A stretch of 64,000 nt of DNA from Deinococcus yavapaiensis KR-236 (GTDB lineage: Bacteria > Deinococcota > Deinococci > Deinococcales > Deinococcaceae), in assembly GCF_003217515.1 (NCBI RefSeq), contig NZ_QJSX01000008.1:63929-127928 (forward strand), given 5' to 3'. A program made the translations under genes and the position numbers. Below, one piece after another: positions 19,985 through 29,905 of this stretch (positions within the stretch are counted from its first letter, which is position 1; the number at the start of each line of letters is the position of its first letter). The notes beneath the pieces were generated by a model. The model was not told the DNA's origin. It saw only the letters and a list, made by a program, of their open reading frames with translations, and did not search any database.

Positions 19985-20542
19985 ATGAAGAAGCGCACTT
20001 TGTTGCTCGCAGCGACCCTCGGCCTTTCCACCCTCGCCTTCGCGGGCGGCGCGGGCGTTCCCAACCCCGCCGTGCAAGGCCCCATGAGCACCGCGCAGAT
20101 GAGCAACGACTCGGACATCCTCGCGATGGAAGTGCTCACGATGAGCAACCTCGCCGAAATCGCGACGTCCCAACTCGCCCTGCAAAAAAGCCAGAATGCC
20201 GCCGTGCGCGGATACGCTCAGCGCATGATCACCGAGCATACCGCCGCGCAAAACCAGCTCAACGCGATCGCCGCGCGCAAGGGCGTGAAGCTCACGGACA
20301 AGCCCGGCGCCGATCAGCGCCTCATGTACAACCGCCTCTCCACCCTGAGCGGCATGACCTTCGACATGCAGTACGTCGCCGTGCAGATCATGGGCCACGA
20401 CATGACGGTGAAGCTCATCGACATGTACCTACGAATCGGCAAGGACGCCGACGCCCTCAACTACGCCCGCACCATCCGGCCCGCCGTCGTGATGCACCTG
20501 CGCGACGCGCAAGCTCTCGACAAGCAAATGCGAATGCAGTAA
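19985..20542 (+). CDS. DUF4142-family secreted protein
   Basis: 185 residues. Sec-type signal peptide (KKRTLLLAATLGLSTLAFAG) without lipobox cysteine, cleavage probable after AFA. DUF4142 core from NLAEIATSQLALQKSQNAAV to the C-terminus. ATG 19985 follows GGAGGACC. 145 bases downstream of its paralogue. One copy is anchored, one soluble; both likely act in the periplasm or outer layers. Methionine content is unusually high (12-15 Met), which could matter under oxidative stress, but that is a guess. Confidence 0.88.
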   Translation: MKKRTLLLAATLGLSTLAFAGGAGVPNPAVQGPMSTAQMSNDSDILAMEVLTMSNLAEIATSQLALQKSQNAAVRGYAQRMITEHTAAQNQLNAIAARKGVKLTDKPGADQRLMYNRLSTLSGMTFDMQYVAVQIMGHDMTVKLIDMYLRIGKDADALNYARTIRPAVVMHLRDAQALDKQMRMQ

Positions 20543-20558
20543 CCGCTCGCATTATGAT

Positions 20559-20587
20559 GGGGGAGGGTCGTTCATCGACCCTCCCCC
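20559..20587 (+). terminator. GC-rich hairpin after the DUF4142 pair
   Basis: GGGGGAGGGTCG (20559-20570) and CGACCCTCCCCC (20576-20587) form a perfect 12-bp stem with a 5-base loop. There is no T tract, so termination may be Rho-assisted. Confidence 0.6.
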
Positions 20588-20694
20588 GCTCATGTGGGAA
20601 CGCGGTCCGTTGCCCCATCGCCTCCGAGGCGCGAGCTCCGCACGCCTCGTCTGAGTTCTTCCCGCCTCCGGTGGCGCTCGCTTCGATTCGCTCG

Positions 20695-20997
20695 TCACGC
20701 CTCGTCGATCTTCACGAGGTTCTCCACGCGTTGCGCCGCTTCGTGCAGACCCAGGCCGCGCAACGCGGTCGCCGCGCGTTTCGTGCCCGTCTCGTCCACG
20801 CGGCCCTCGTTCCAGCCCGCGATGAGCATCGCGCAGCCTTGCAGGGCTTCGGTCATCTGCTCCTTGTGGAACATCTGCGCGATCGCTCCGGCACCTTGCG
20901 GCTTCGTGTTCTGCGCTTCCACTTGCACGCTCTGCACGACTTGCATGAAGATCGGGTCGTACTTTTGACGGTCCTCGAGCGAAATCAGCTTCGACAT
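20695..20997 (-). CDS. Conserved hypothetical protein, 100 residues
   Basis: Soluble, mixed-charge protein (starts MSKLISLEDRQKYDPIFMQV; ends RVENLVKIDEA), helical throughout, one cysteine. No family recognised. The frame has normal codon use for the window and a good promoter: TACACT on the minus strand ends 7 bases before the ATG at 20997, indicating a leaderless message. Stands between the DUF4142 pair and the Yip1-like gene with no operon partner. Confidence 0.75.
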   Translation of the reverse strand: MSKLISLEDRQKYDPIFMQVVQSVQVEAQNTKPQGAGAIAQMFHKEQMTEALQGCAMLIAGWNEGRVDETGTKRAATALRGLGLHEAAQRVENLVKIDEA

Positions 20998-21004
20998 GCC
21001 TTCA

Positions 21005-21010
21005 AGTGTA
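21005..21010 (-). promoter_or_regulatory. -10 element of a leaderless promoter (gene at 20695-20997)
   Basis: TACACT on the minus strand, 7 bases before the start codon. Confidence 0.65.
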
Positions 21011-21058
21011 AGCGCCCCCTCCGAGAACGAAGGGAGCGCGCCGAGAGGTCTTCTTTAC

Positions 21059-21625
21059 TCAGAGAATCCAGCCCACGATGAGTTGCACGAACCACGCGGC
21101 GAGCGCCGATACGGCCATCACGATCACGACGTTGGACGAGCCGCGCAAGTTCAAGCTGCCTTGCAAACCGACGTACGCGTAGAACGCTTGCGCCACCCAC
21201 CCCAGCAGCAACCACACGGGGATCAACACCCAACCGAGAATCGGGATGATCGTGAGGACGATGGTGCCCGCCGTGACGAGCAGGGCGATCGGCACGTAGG
21301 ACAGCGACAAGGTGTAGGCCACTTCATTGAAGGTGCCCGTACCGCCTTGGGTACGGCCGAAGGCGTACGCGACGCCCGCGAAGGTCGCGAAGCCTGCCAC
21401 CAGTACCAACGAGCGCTCCAAGAACGCCCAGAAGGGGGCGTTGCCGAGATTGAACAACAAGGCGAACACACCGGCGACGAGCGCCACGACGGCGACGTAC
21501 GTGAACGCTTGAGGCGCGCCTCCACTGCGCTCGAAGCGCTCGAACGAGTCCACGCTGGGCCGAGCGAGCACGTACGCGCTTTGCTGCATCATCGTCCCGA
21601 GGCTGGCTTTCAACGGCTGGGTCAT
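21059..21625 (-). CDS. Yip1-domain-like polytopic membrane protein
   Basis: 188 residues with five hydrophobic segments after an N-terminal amphipathic part. The layout, PSVDSFERF... then AFTYVAVVALVAGVFALLF and the final GSSNVVIVMAVSALAAWFVQLI, fits the bacterial YIP1 family (PF04893), function unknown. ATG 21625 follows GAAAGGAAGGA on the minus strand. Divergent from uvrB, with 115 bases between starts. Confidence 0.75.
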   Translation of the reverse strand: MTQPLKASLGTMMQQSAYVLARPSVDSFERFERSGGAPQAFTYVAVVALVAGVFALLFNLGNAPFWAFLERSLVLVAGFATFAGVAYAFGRTQGGTGTFNEVAYTLSLSYVPIALLVTAGTIVLTIIPILGWVLIPVWLLLGWVAQAFYAYVGLQGSLNLRGSSNVVIVMAVSALAAWFVQLIVGWIL

Positions 21626-21728
21626 GCGGTCCTTCCTTTCAAGGTTATGGTACGACCACGCCACCGCAGAAGTTCCGACGTCGGCATTCCATGAAGTCTC
21701 CCCCTGGCCAAAGAGTACGTTTTTGGCG

Positions 21729-21734
21729 TAAAAT
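21729..21734 (+). promoter_or_regulatory. -10 element of the uvrB promoter
   Basis: TAAAAT ends 6 bases before ATG 21741, implying a leaderless or nearly leaderless uvrB mRNA; no Shine-Dalgarno is visible. Confidence 0.65.
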
Positions 21735-21740
21735 AGAGGG

Positions 21741-23756
<2,016 letters not shown>

Positions 23757-23992
23757 ACTTCGCCTTCGACGTCTGCAGGACCGTGAAGACCGATCGCGGT
23801 CGAGGCCGCTCAAGTCGAATGACTGCGAGCGCACGAACCTGACGAACAGAGCGAACGAGGCGTGCAGAAATCACAGGGAGGTCGAAGGAAAGCTTCGACT
23901 TCTCGTTTTCTTGAAGTGCGCTGCAACGGCCCTGTAGGAAGACGGTTTTCGGATGTGCATTCGTCTTCGCATCTCCGCGCATGACGAGCGTC
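23757..23992. other. Intergenic region after uvrB
   Basis: About 240 bases with no convincing gene on either strand. It leads to the hairpin at 23993. Open frames here lack start signals and family-like sequence. Confidence 0.5.
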
Positions 23993-24029
23993 AAGAGAAG
24001 GGCCGTCCGACTCGGACGGCCCTTCTCTT
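23993..24029. terminator. Strong hairpin between convergent uvrB and receiver-protein genes
   Basis: AAGAGAAGGGCCGTCCGA (23993-24010) pairs with TCGGACGGCCCTTCTCTT (24012-24029), an 18-bp perfect stem with a 1-base gap; GGATTTTCTTT follows on the plus strand. Confidence 0.85.
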
Positions 24030-24038
24030 GGATTTTCT

Positions 24039-24449
24039 TTAGAAGGGGTCGAGCGTGCCCGTCGCGCGAATCGCTTCCAATTGCGCCAGCATAGACGCGA
24101 GATCGATCGGCTTCGGAAGGTACCCGTCGGCGCGCAGTTGACGGCTGCGCCACACGTCCTCTTCGTTTGCGGAGGCCAGCAGTACGAACACGGGAATTTT
24201 CGAGAGCGTCTCGCTCGCCTTGAGATGCTGCAACACTTCCAGACCGCCCATGCGAGGCATGTTGAGGTCCAGCAGGATGACGTCGGGCAACGTCGCCGTT
24301 TCGAAGGGCGCTTCGTGATGCAGAAACGCGAGAGCTTCGATGCCGTCCGACACGATAGACAACGTGTGAGGCTGCGAGAAGTCCTCGAGTGCGATCTGCG
24401 TCAAGAGAACGTCCGTTGCGTTGTCATCGACGAGGAGAAGATGCAGCAT
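24039..24449 (-). CDS. Single-domain response regulator (Rcp1-like receiver)
   Basis: 136 residues consisting only of a CheY-like receiver. Acidic pair in LLVDDNATD, phospho-acceptor Asp in VILLDLNMP, and Lys in GYLPKPID are all present. The LLVDDNATDVLLTQIALE and LNMPRMGGLEVLQHLK wording is that of the Rcp1 subgroup that pairs with bacteriophytochrome kinases. No kinase gene is next to it, so its partner lies elsewhere. ATG at 24449; no strong Shine-Dalgarno. Confidence 0.9.
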   Translation of the reverse strand: MLHLLLVDDNATDVLLTQIALEDFSQPHTLSIVSDGIEALAFLHHEAPFETATLPDVILLDLNMPRMGGLEVLQHLKASETLSKIPVFVLLASANEEDVWRSRQLRADGYLPKPIDLASMLAQLEAIRATGTLDPF

Positions 24450-24836
24450 TACCGTATCACCAGGATTCCGTTTCCGGAACGCTTCACACTACCGAGGCGG
24501 ACATGGAAGCGGTTGAGAAGAATGCTAAGAGAGAATTAATTCAACACGGTCGGCGTTATTCGAAGGCGAGAAAGGCAAGATCACCAAAAGACGTGGGCGG
24601 TGGACAGGAGGAACCACCGCACACGACGCGGCAACGAAGAACGACAGTGGAGCGGCGTTGCCGGGGAGGTCGCAAGCGAGCTCGGGGGGGACGAAACTCG
24701 CTGCCCTCGACCGACCTCAGATTAGAGTCGCCACCCTTTCCAAATTCTTACAGGCGCGACGATTGCTCGCCTATCAAACCTTCAGATCGTCATGCCGAAT
24801 CGCTCGAACGCCAAGAGAACCCGCCAGCATGACGGC
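24450..24836. other. Non-coding stretch between receiver and ung genes
   Basis: About 390 bases, visibly more A-rich around 24520-24610 than the surroundings. It includes the 10-bp palindrome GAATTAATTC upstream of the receiver gene. No family-like open frame is seen. It must contain the divergent promoters for the receiver and ung genes. Confidence 0.5.
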
Positions 24837-25544
24837 ATGGCCAGCGACACCGCCTCGTCCTTTCCCGAAGTGCCGACGTCTTGGCAGCCGTTCCTCGACG
24901 ACGTGCTGCGCTCCGCACCCCTGCGAGAACTCGCCGCCTTCTTGCGGGAAGAGCGCGCACGGCACACCGTCTATCCGCCCGCCGAAGACGTCTTCAACGC
25001 GTTGCGTTTCACGCCGTACGATCGTGCGAGCGTCCTGATTCTCGGACAAGATCCGTACCACGGGCCACGTCAAGCGCACGGCTTGGCGTTCAGCGTCCGT
25101 CCGGGCGTACGACCCCCGCCGAGCCTCGTCAACATCTTCAAGGAACTGCGTGACGACGTCGGCGTGACCCCGCCGAAGCACGGGTACCTCCGCGCTTGGG
25201 CCGAGCAGGGCGTCCTGCTGCTCAACGCGGTGCTGACCGTCCGGGCGGGCGAGCCGAACTCCCACGCGGGACGAGGCTGGGAGGACTTCACGGACGCCGT
25301 GATTCGCGCGCTCGACGATAAGGAGGAGCGTGTGGTGTTCGTGCTGTGGGGTGCGTACGCACGCAAGAAGAAGAAGCTGGTGACGAACGCCCGTCACGTC
25401 GTCGTCGAAAGCGCACACCCCAGCCCGCTGAGCGCCACGAAATTCTTCGGCTCGAAGCCCTTCAGCCAAGTGAACGCCGCCTTGCAGGAAGTCGGACGGC
25501 CGAGCATCGATTGGTCGCTGCCGACGACCGTCGAGGAAGACTGA
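24837..25544 (+). CDS. ung: Uracil-DNA glycosylase (family 1)
   Basis: 235 residues from ATG 24837 (an in-frame ATG at 24792 would add 15 residues that are not family-like). Excises uracil from DNA at the start of base-excision repair. Motif 1 GQDPYHG carries the catalytic Asp72. AFSVRPGVRPPPSLVNIFKEL and GVLLLNAVLTVRAGEPNSH are typical. Motif 2 HPSPLSATKFFGSKPFSQVN holds the catalytic His and the minor-groove loop. No ribosome site is visible. Neighbouring DUF427 gene follows 46 bases later on the same strand. Confidence 0.96.
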   Translation: MASDTASSFPEVPTSWQPFLDDVLRSAPLRELAAFLREERARHTVYPPAEDVFNALRFTPYDRASVLILGQDPYHGPRQAHGLAFSVRPGVRPPPSLVNIFKELRDDVGVTPPKHGYLRAWAEQGVLLLNAVLTVRAGEPNSHAGRGWEDFTDAVIRALDDKEERVVFVLWGAYARKKKKLVTNARHVVVESAHPSPLSATKFFGSKPFSQVNAALQEVGRPSIDWSLPTTVEED

Positions 25545-25590
25545 GCAGGGGCATACGGCGCGTGAAGCTTCGGCGCGGCAGCATGAACGC

Positions 25591-26085
25591 ATGAAGCCCA
25601 CGCCGATTCCGCCCGAGCCCGGTCAAGAATCCGTTTGGACGTATCCACGTCCGCCCCGCTTGGAGCGTACGAGTAAGGTGATCGAGGTGGTCTTCGCCGG
25701 CGAAGTCGTCGCGCGAACGACGCGTGCCTGGCGTGTCTTGGAGACGAGCCATCCGCCGGTGTACTACCTGCCGCGCGAGGACGTCCGCCCGGACGTCCTC
25801 GCGCTCGCCGCGGGCGCAAGCTTTTGCGAGTTCAAGGGCGAGGCGTCCTACTGGACCGTGCGCGTCGGGGAGCGGCGCGCGACGAGCGCCGCGTGGTCGT
25901 ACGAGCGTCCCGCCGCTTCGTTCGAAGCCATCGCTGGTCATGTGGCGTTCTACGCGTCGCTCATGGACGCCTGCTTCGTGGCCGGTGAGCGCGTAACGCC
26001 TCAGCCCGGCGGCTTCTACGGAGGCTGGATCACGTCCGATGTGGTCGGGCCGTTCAAGGGCGAACTGGGCAGTTTCGGATGGTGA
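25591..26085 (+). CDS. DUF427 domain protein
   Basis: 164 residues. The core VFAGEVVARTTRAWRVLETSHPPVYYLPREDV and the C-terminal ERVTPQPGGFYGGWITSDVVGPFKG are the hallmark of DUF427, a small beta-rich family of unknown function found in many aerobic bacteria and fungi. Complete. ATG 25591 lacks a clear Shine-Dalgarno; an out-of-frame ATG 8 bases before it is followed at once by a stop. Probably read through from ung. Confidence 0.88.
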   Translation: MKPTPIPPEPGQESVWTYPRPPRLERTSKVIEVVFAGEVVARTTRAWRVLETSHPPVYYLPREDVRPDVLALAAGASFCEFKGEASYWTVRVGERRATSAAWSYERPAASFEAIAGHVAFYASLMDACFVAGERVTPQPGGFYGGWITSDVVGPFKGELGSFGW

Positions 26086-26196
26086 CGCGACCGTGAGAAT
26101 CTGCCAAGGTCCGCGCAACGTCGGATGAAAGAAGCTTGCCCTTACGGTCACGCCGCCGCCTTGCCGGCTTTGCATTCTGATGGCGGAGGCTCAAAC

Positions 26197-26391
26197 ATGG
26201 CGAAAGTGAATCCCATTCAACTTCAAAAGCACCTCAAGGGGATGACATACCCCGCCAGCAAGGAGGAAATCCTCAACCGCGCCGAGCAAAACGGCGGTCT
26301 GGACGACACCATGCGCGAAGTTCTCAACGCCCTGCCCGACAAGAAGTACGACAAGCCGACCGACGTCACTTCGGCCGTCAAGAACGTTTGA
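26197..26391 (+). CDS. DUF2795 domain protein
   Basis: 64 residues, nearly all one DUF2795 domain: IQLQKHLKGMTYPASKEEILNRAEQNG then VLNALPDKKYDKPTDVTSAV. These small acidic-basic helical proteins are widespread in actinobacteria and Deinococcus; function unknown. ATG 26197 follows GGCGGAGGC. The frame upstream of it is not family-like. Confidence 0.88.
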   Translation: MAKVNPIQLQKHLKGMTYPASKEEILNRAEQNGGLDDTMREVLNALPDKKYDKPTDVTSAVKNV

Positions 26392-26402
26392 TTTCCGCTT
26401 CC

Positions 26403-26431
26403 GCCCCCGGGTCGCTTCGTGACTCGGGGGC
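26403..26431 (+). terminator. Hairpin after the DUF2795 gene
   Basis: GCCCCCGGGTC (26403-26413) and GACTCGGGGGC (26421-26431) form an 11-bp stem with one mismatch. T tract weak (GTTCAC). Confidence 0.55.
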
Positions 26432-26446
26432 GTTCACGTCGTCTGC

Positions 26447-26452
26447 TAGGCT
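26447..26452 (+). promoter_or_regulatory. -10 element of a leaderless promoter (exonuclease gene)
   Basis: TAGGCT, 6 bases before the GTG at 26459; this spacing is the reason that GTG is preferred to the one at 26453. Confidence 0.5.
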
Positions 26453-26458
26453 GTGCTC

Positions 26459-26971
26459 GTGGAGTACGTGGTCTTCGACTTGGAAACGACGGGTTTCTCG
26501 CCCGAGAACGACGACATCATCGAGATCGGGGCGGTGCTCGTGGACCGCGACGACATCCTCGAGCGCCCACGTTTTCATCGCCTCGTACGCCCCACGAAGC
26601 CGATTCCGTGGCGAGCGACGATGATTCACGGCATTCGGGACTCGGACGTGCGAAGCGCGCCGACCCTCGAGGTCGTGCTTCCCGACTTCCTAGCCTTTGT
26701 CGGGGACCGTCCGGTGGTCGCGCACAACATCGGCTTCGACATGGGCTTTGTGCAGGCGGCGATGCGCCGTCACGGCCTGCTGTGGCTGCCTCCGCAAGAA
26801 ATCTGCACGATGCAGCTTTCGCGCCGCGCGTTTCCGCGCGAGCGCAGCCACAAGCTCGACTCGGTCGCCGAGCGCCTCGGCTTGCACTTTCCCGAAGGAG
26901 CGCGTCACCGCAGCGTGGGCGACGCGCTCGTGACGGCCCAGGCCTTCTTGCACATGAGGCGGCACGTGTAA
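26459..26971 (+). CDS. DnaQ-family 3'-5' exonuclease (DEDDh)
   Basis: 170-residue stand-alone exonuclease domain. Exo I is VVFDLETTGFSPENDDIIEIGAV with catalytic Asp7 and Glu9; Exo II is VVAHNIGFDMGFV; Exo III is HRSVGDALVTAQAF with the His and last Asp. The size fits a free proofreading or oligonucleotide-clearing nuclease rather than the polymerase-fused form. GTG 26459 gives the exonuclease motif directly at the N-terminus; GTG 26453 would add two residues. No polymerase genes nearby, so epsilon-subunit duty is possible but unproven. Confidence 0.9.
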   Translation: MEYVVFDLETTGFSPENDDIIEIGAVLVDRDDILERPRFHRLVRPTKPIPWRATMIHGIRDSDVRSAPTLEVVLPDFLAFVGDRPVVAHNIGFDMGFVQAAMRRHGLLWLPPQEICTMQLSRRAFPRERSHKLDSVAERLGLHFPEGARHRSVGDALVTAQAFLHMRRHV

Positions 26972-26992
26972 GCACCGCTGCAACGGTGAAAA

Positions 26993-27019
26993 GACGAGGA
27001 GGCCTACGGCCTCCTCGTC
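26993..27019. terminator. Hairpin between convergent exonuclease and hypothetical genes
   Basis: GACGAGGAGGCC (26993-27004) and GGCCTCCTCGTC (27008-27019) form a perfect 12-bp stem with a 3-base loop. Confidence 0.7.
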
Positions 27020-27045
27020 GCGTTGCACGTCCTTCCGCCGACTGT

Positions 27046-27513
27046 TTACTTCGCGGCCTTCGCCTTGCTCGCCCTGCCCGAACGCCCGCTCTTGGGAGCA
27101 CTACGCGCCTTCGCACGCGACGAGCCGAGGTTTTGGCCCTTGTGGAAGCTCGCTTCCATTTTGCGGCGCGTTTCTTGCGCCAACAGCGTGAAATCCACCT
27201 CACCGCGTTCGATCGCTTCGAGGCTCGGCTTCACTTTGGCATTGCGCCTGTTTCCCGTGAGATCGCGATCGATGCGCTCGAACCACGCCTCGAATTCGCT
27301 CGTCACCTCGAAGACCATATCTTTGGCCTCCTTGGCGTATTTTTCCTCGCTGCCTCGTTTGGAGTACTGCTTGGGCAGCGAGAAGCGCTCGGGAATGTAG
27401 ACCGCGTCGAATTCTCCTTCACGCACGGCCGAACGAAAGAGCTTGACGAAGGTGTCACTTCGCTGCGGATTGCTCAATTGCTGAACTTGGTCACTCAATT
27501 TGCGAAAAGTCAT
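27046..27513 (-). CDS. Hypothetical protein with basic, Ser/Ala/Lys-rich C-terminal tail
   Basis: 155 residues. The first 110 are a mixed helical domain (FRKLSDQVQQLSNPQRSDTF, YIPERFSLPKQYSKRG). The last 30 are strongly basic and low-complexity (KARSAPKSGRSGRASKAKAA), like nucleic-acid-binding tails of histone-like proteins. No known domain recognised. ATG 27513 is preceded on the minus strand by GCGGAGGC. The upstream region is unusually AT-rich and carries a perfect 13-bp palindrome, so the gene is likely regulated. Confidence 0.75.
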   Translation of the reverse strand: MTFRKLSDQVQQLSNPQRSDTFVKLFRSAVREGEFDAVYIPERFSLPKQYSKRGSEEKYAKEAKDMVFEVTSEFEAWFERIDRDLTGNRRNAKVKPSLEAIERGEVDFTLLAQETRRKMEASFHKGQNLGSSRAKARSAPKSGRSGRASKAKAAK

Positions 27514-27527
27514 GAAAAAGCCTCCGC

Positions 27528-27540
27528 TTCATATTATGAA
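27528..27540. promoter_or_regulatory. Perfect palindrome TTCATATTATGAA in an AT-rich divergent promoter region
   Basis: A 13-base palindrome (6-bp arms, 1-base centre) lies 15 bases before the ATG of the minus-strand hypothetical gene and 150 bases before the plus-strand hydrolase. It overlaps a possible -10 (CATAAT on the minus strand), so it looks like a repressor operator. Confidence 0.5.
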
Positions 27541-27677
27541 AGTAAAGACAGGAGAATTGTAAAGATATACGAAGTTGTGCGAGGCCTTCTCATCCTCGCC
27601 TTGTGATCTTGCTTTCTTTGACTTCAGCTCTTCGAAAGACGGGTAGGACTTCCACATTGACGCCGAGTACACAAGCG

Positions 27678-27683
27678 TAATTT
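27678..27683 (+). promoter_or_regulatory. -10 element of a leaderless promoter (secreted hydrolase)
   Basis: TAATTT, 6 bases before the GTG at 27690. Confidence 0.5.
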
Positions 27684-27689
27684 GCTTTC

Positions 27690-29084
27690 GTGAAGCACGC
27701 TCTGCTCGCCGTCATCTTCTGCTTCTCTTTTGGCGCCGCCGCGCTCGACGCGCGGCCACCTCTGCGCGTCGAACGCACGGGCGCCGTTGCGCCCGGCACG
27801 CCCGCGCGATACAACGCTTCCATCACCTTGCGTTACGGCAACCTCACGCGGCCCGACCGCGTCTTGATTCTCGCTCCCGGATTCCTCGGCGGTGCGGGCA
27901 GCCTCGATCGCGTTGCTCGACAACTCGTGGATCTCGACCCTGACCTCGCCGTTTGGACGGTCGATCGACGCTCGAATTTGCTGGAGCCGCAAGACCGCCT
28001 GCGCGCCGCCAGCGACGCCGAACTGCACCGAATTGCCCGCGACGGCCTTCGTGCGCTTGCTCCCGAGAACGTCGCCTTCATGAAGGAGTGGGGACTCGAC
28101 GTCACGCTGCGTGACATGCGCGCCGCCGTTCTGGAAGCGCGCACCCTCACCCCCAATGTCTTGCTGGGCGGCCACTCGCTCGGCGCGACGCTGGCGACGT
28201 TGTACGCCGCGTACGACTTCGACGGCGCGCCCGGCTGGAAAGACTTGACGGGCCTCGTGCTGCTCGACGGAACGCTCGGCATGAACGCTTTGCCGAAGCT
28301 CTCGGCCGAGCAGTACCAAAGCGGCTTCACTTGGAACTTCCTGCCCGTTCCGGGCGTGCGCGACCTCGGGCGGATGCCGTACGTGAACTACCCGAACGTG
28401 TTCGGACCTGACCGCGCTTCCCGCGCGGCGGCCCTCGCCCGCATCGCCGCGAAGGACCCGAACGGAACGTGTGACGCGAACATCACGCGCTTTCCCGTCA
28501 CGAATCTCGCGGCGGCCATGCTGCAAGTCGAAGGAATTTACAGTCCCATGCCGATGCTGGCCGTCACGACGGGCCGAGCGACGAACGTTCGCGAGTCCTA
28601 CAACTGGGCGGCGGTGCTGCTCAACGGTGCGGCGGGTTTCGCCGCTCGAGATCCCTTCAACGTCCGCGATTCCTCCAAGCCCGTCGGTTGGCAGCAAGAC
28701 GAGCGCGCTCCCACGAACGCCCTCGACTTCGTGAATCGTTATTGGACGCCCGAGAGTGATTTCGCCGAGTGGTACTTCCCCACGCGCCTCGCCCTCGACA
28801 TCGCCGCCGCCGGATTCGATACGCGGGGCACGCCGTTCGAGAAGACGCTGCGGGTGTGGCATGCCAAGGGCGTGCGGCTGCCCGTCCTCGGCGTGTCTGC
28901 CCAGAACGGCCTCACGACGGCCGCGAGCTACGAGGCTTTGCGCGCCAATCTCGGCTCGCCCGTCACGGTGCGCGCTTTGCCGGGCTACGCCCACCTCGAT
29001 GTCGTGACGGCCACCTCCAACGAAGTCGCCAGGACCATCGTGGGATGGGCCGAACCCACGACCGCGACGGCGAGCGGCGAGTAA
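27690..29084 (+). CDS. Secreted alpha/beta-hydrolase
   Basis: 464 residues with a Sec signal peptide (KHALLAVIFCFSFGAAALDA). RVLILAPGFLGGAGSLDRVARQLVDLDPDLAVW is the oxyanion strand region. The nucleophile elbow is LLGGHSLGATLATLYAAYDF (Ser of GHSLG). A late PGYAHLDVV is a good place for the catalytic His, and an Asp lies in LLDGTLG or the preceding segment. Long C-terminal half with few landmarks may form a lid. Substrate unknown (lipase/esterase-like). The start GTG 27690 has no Shine-Dalgarno but a close TAATTT. Confidence 0.85.
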   Translation: MKHALLAVIFCFSFGAAALDARPPLRVERTGAVAPGTPARYNASITLRYGNLTRPDRVLILAPGFLGGAGSLDRVARQLVDLDPDLAVWTVDRRSNLLEPQDRLRAASDAELHRIARDGLRALAPENVAFMKEWGLDVTLRDMRAAVLEARTLTPNVLLGGHSLGATLATLYAAYDFDGAPGWKDLTGLVLLDGTLGMNALPKLSAEQYQSGFTWNFLPVPGVRDLGRMPYVNYPNVFGPDRASRAAALARIAAKDPNGTCDANITRFPVTNLAAAMLQVEGIYSPMPMLAVTTGRATNVRESYNWAAVLLNGAAGFAARDPFNVRDSSKPVGWQQDERAPTNALDFVNRYWTPESDFAEWYFPTRLALDIAAAGFDTRGTPFEKTLRVWHAKGVRLPVLGVSAQNGLTTAASYEALRANLGSPVTVRALPGYAHLDVVTATSNEVARTIVGWAEPTTATASGE

Positions 29085-29116
29085 GCCAAGAGGCCTCTCG
29101 AGGAACGAACGGCTCC

Positions 29117-29668
29117 TCACGTCAAGCGGCGTTCGATCTCCACGCGCAACGTGTCGATACGGTCGTCGCTCGGTACGGCGGTTCCGCGCACCTCAATGTG
29201 CTCCATGAGCGGCACCCAGCTCACGCACCCGAGCATCTCGGGCGTTTCCTGAAGGGCCACCGGAGCATCGAGTTTCACGACGCGCAGCAGCAACGCGTGC
29301 AACCACGGGCGATTGCGGTAGTGAAAGCGTCGCTCGATCGCCGAGGCGTCCAGCGCTTGCAAGTCCTCCAACCGCATCGCCCGATCCAAGTCCTCGACGC
29401 GCCACACGCCCATCACCTCGGCGAGCGCCGGAAAAATCACCGTGCCGGGCGAAGGATCGGTTCTCAGCAAGGGTGTGAAGTCAGGGCGCAACTCTGCTGA
29501 ATTCTGATGCAGAAAGGTGGGATACAAGAAAAACGAGCGGTGCTCCACCTCGAAGCCCTCGTGCGTCTCCATGATGCCGCCCTTGCGCAGCACGAGCGCC
29601 ACGTCTCCGCGCGTGAGAGCCTGTACTTGCACGTCCCACTCCTTGAGTGCGTACTCCGCTGTAGGCAT
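29117..29668 (-). CDS. DUF1802-family protein
   Basis: 183 residues. TAEYALKEWDVQVQALTRGDVALVLRKGGIMET and HRSFFLYPTFLHQN fit DUF1802, a family of cytoplasmic proteins of unknown function found in cyanobacteria and Deinococcus. ATG 29668 is chosen: GAAGG sits right before it, TATGGT just upstream could be the -10, and the frame upstream is not family-like. It converges on the hydrolase gene. Confidence 0.8.
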   Translation of the reverse strand: MPTAEYALKEWDVQVQALTRGDVALVLRKGGIMETHEGFEVEHRSFFLYPTFLHQNSAELRPDFTPLLRTDPSPGTVIFPALAEVMGVWRVEDLDRAMRLEDLQALDASAIERRFHYRNRPWLHALLLRVVKLDAPVALQETPEMLGCVSWVPLMEHIEVRGTAVPSDDRIDTLRVEIERRLT

Positions 29669-29674
29669 GCCTTC

Positions 29675-29680
29675 ACCATA
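29675..29680 (-). promoter_or_regulatory. Possible -10 element of the DUF1802 gene
   Basis: TATGGT on the minus strand, 6 bases before the ATG at 29668. Confidence 0.45.
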
Positions 29681-29861
29681 ACGTTCGCGTGTTTCTTCGA
29701 AGGTGCCGCCAGACAACCTCCCCTCTTGACGTTGGGGCCCCGGGCGGGAGGCTAGTCGGCGTAGGTTGTTCAAGTGGCGCATCTCGGGGAGCCACGAAGC
29801 CTATAGCTTGATGCGGGTGAGACTGATGTGTTTTTCACCCATATGATTGGGCGCTGCTCTT

Positions 29862-29867
29862 ATACTG
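29862..29867 (+). promoter_or_regulatory. Possible -10 of the minor-pilin operon
   Basis: TATACT inside TTATACTGAG, about 40 bases before the first pilin start. No convincing -35 is seen; a TAAACT at 29877 is an alternative. Confidence 0.4.
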
Positions 29868-29905
29868 AGCTTGGTGTAAACTCACCATTTTGTATGGAGG
29901 CCCCC

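Noticed and set aside
24530..24545. Palindrome GAATTAATTC upstream of the receiver gene as an operator
   Set aside because: Ten bases in an AT-rich patch can occur by chance; no second copy or spacing rule supports it.
24389..24832. Plus-strand open frame between the receiver gene and ung
   Set aside because: It overlaps the start of the receiver gene and has Arg/Pro-rich, low-information sequence without ribosome site or family likeness.
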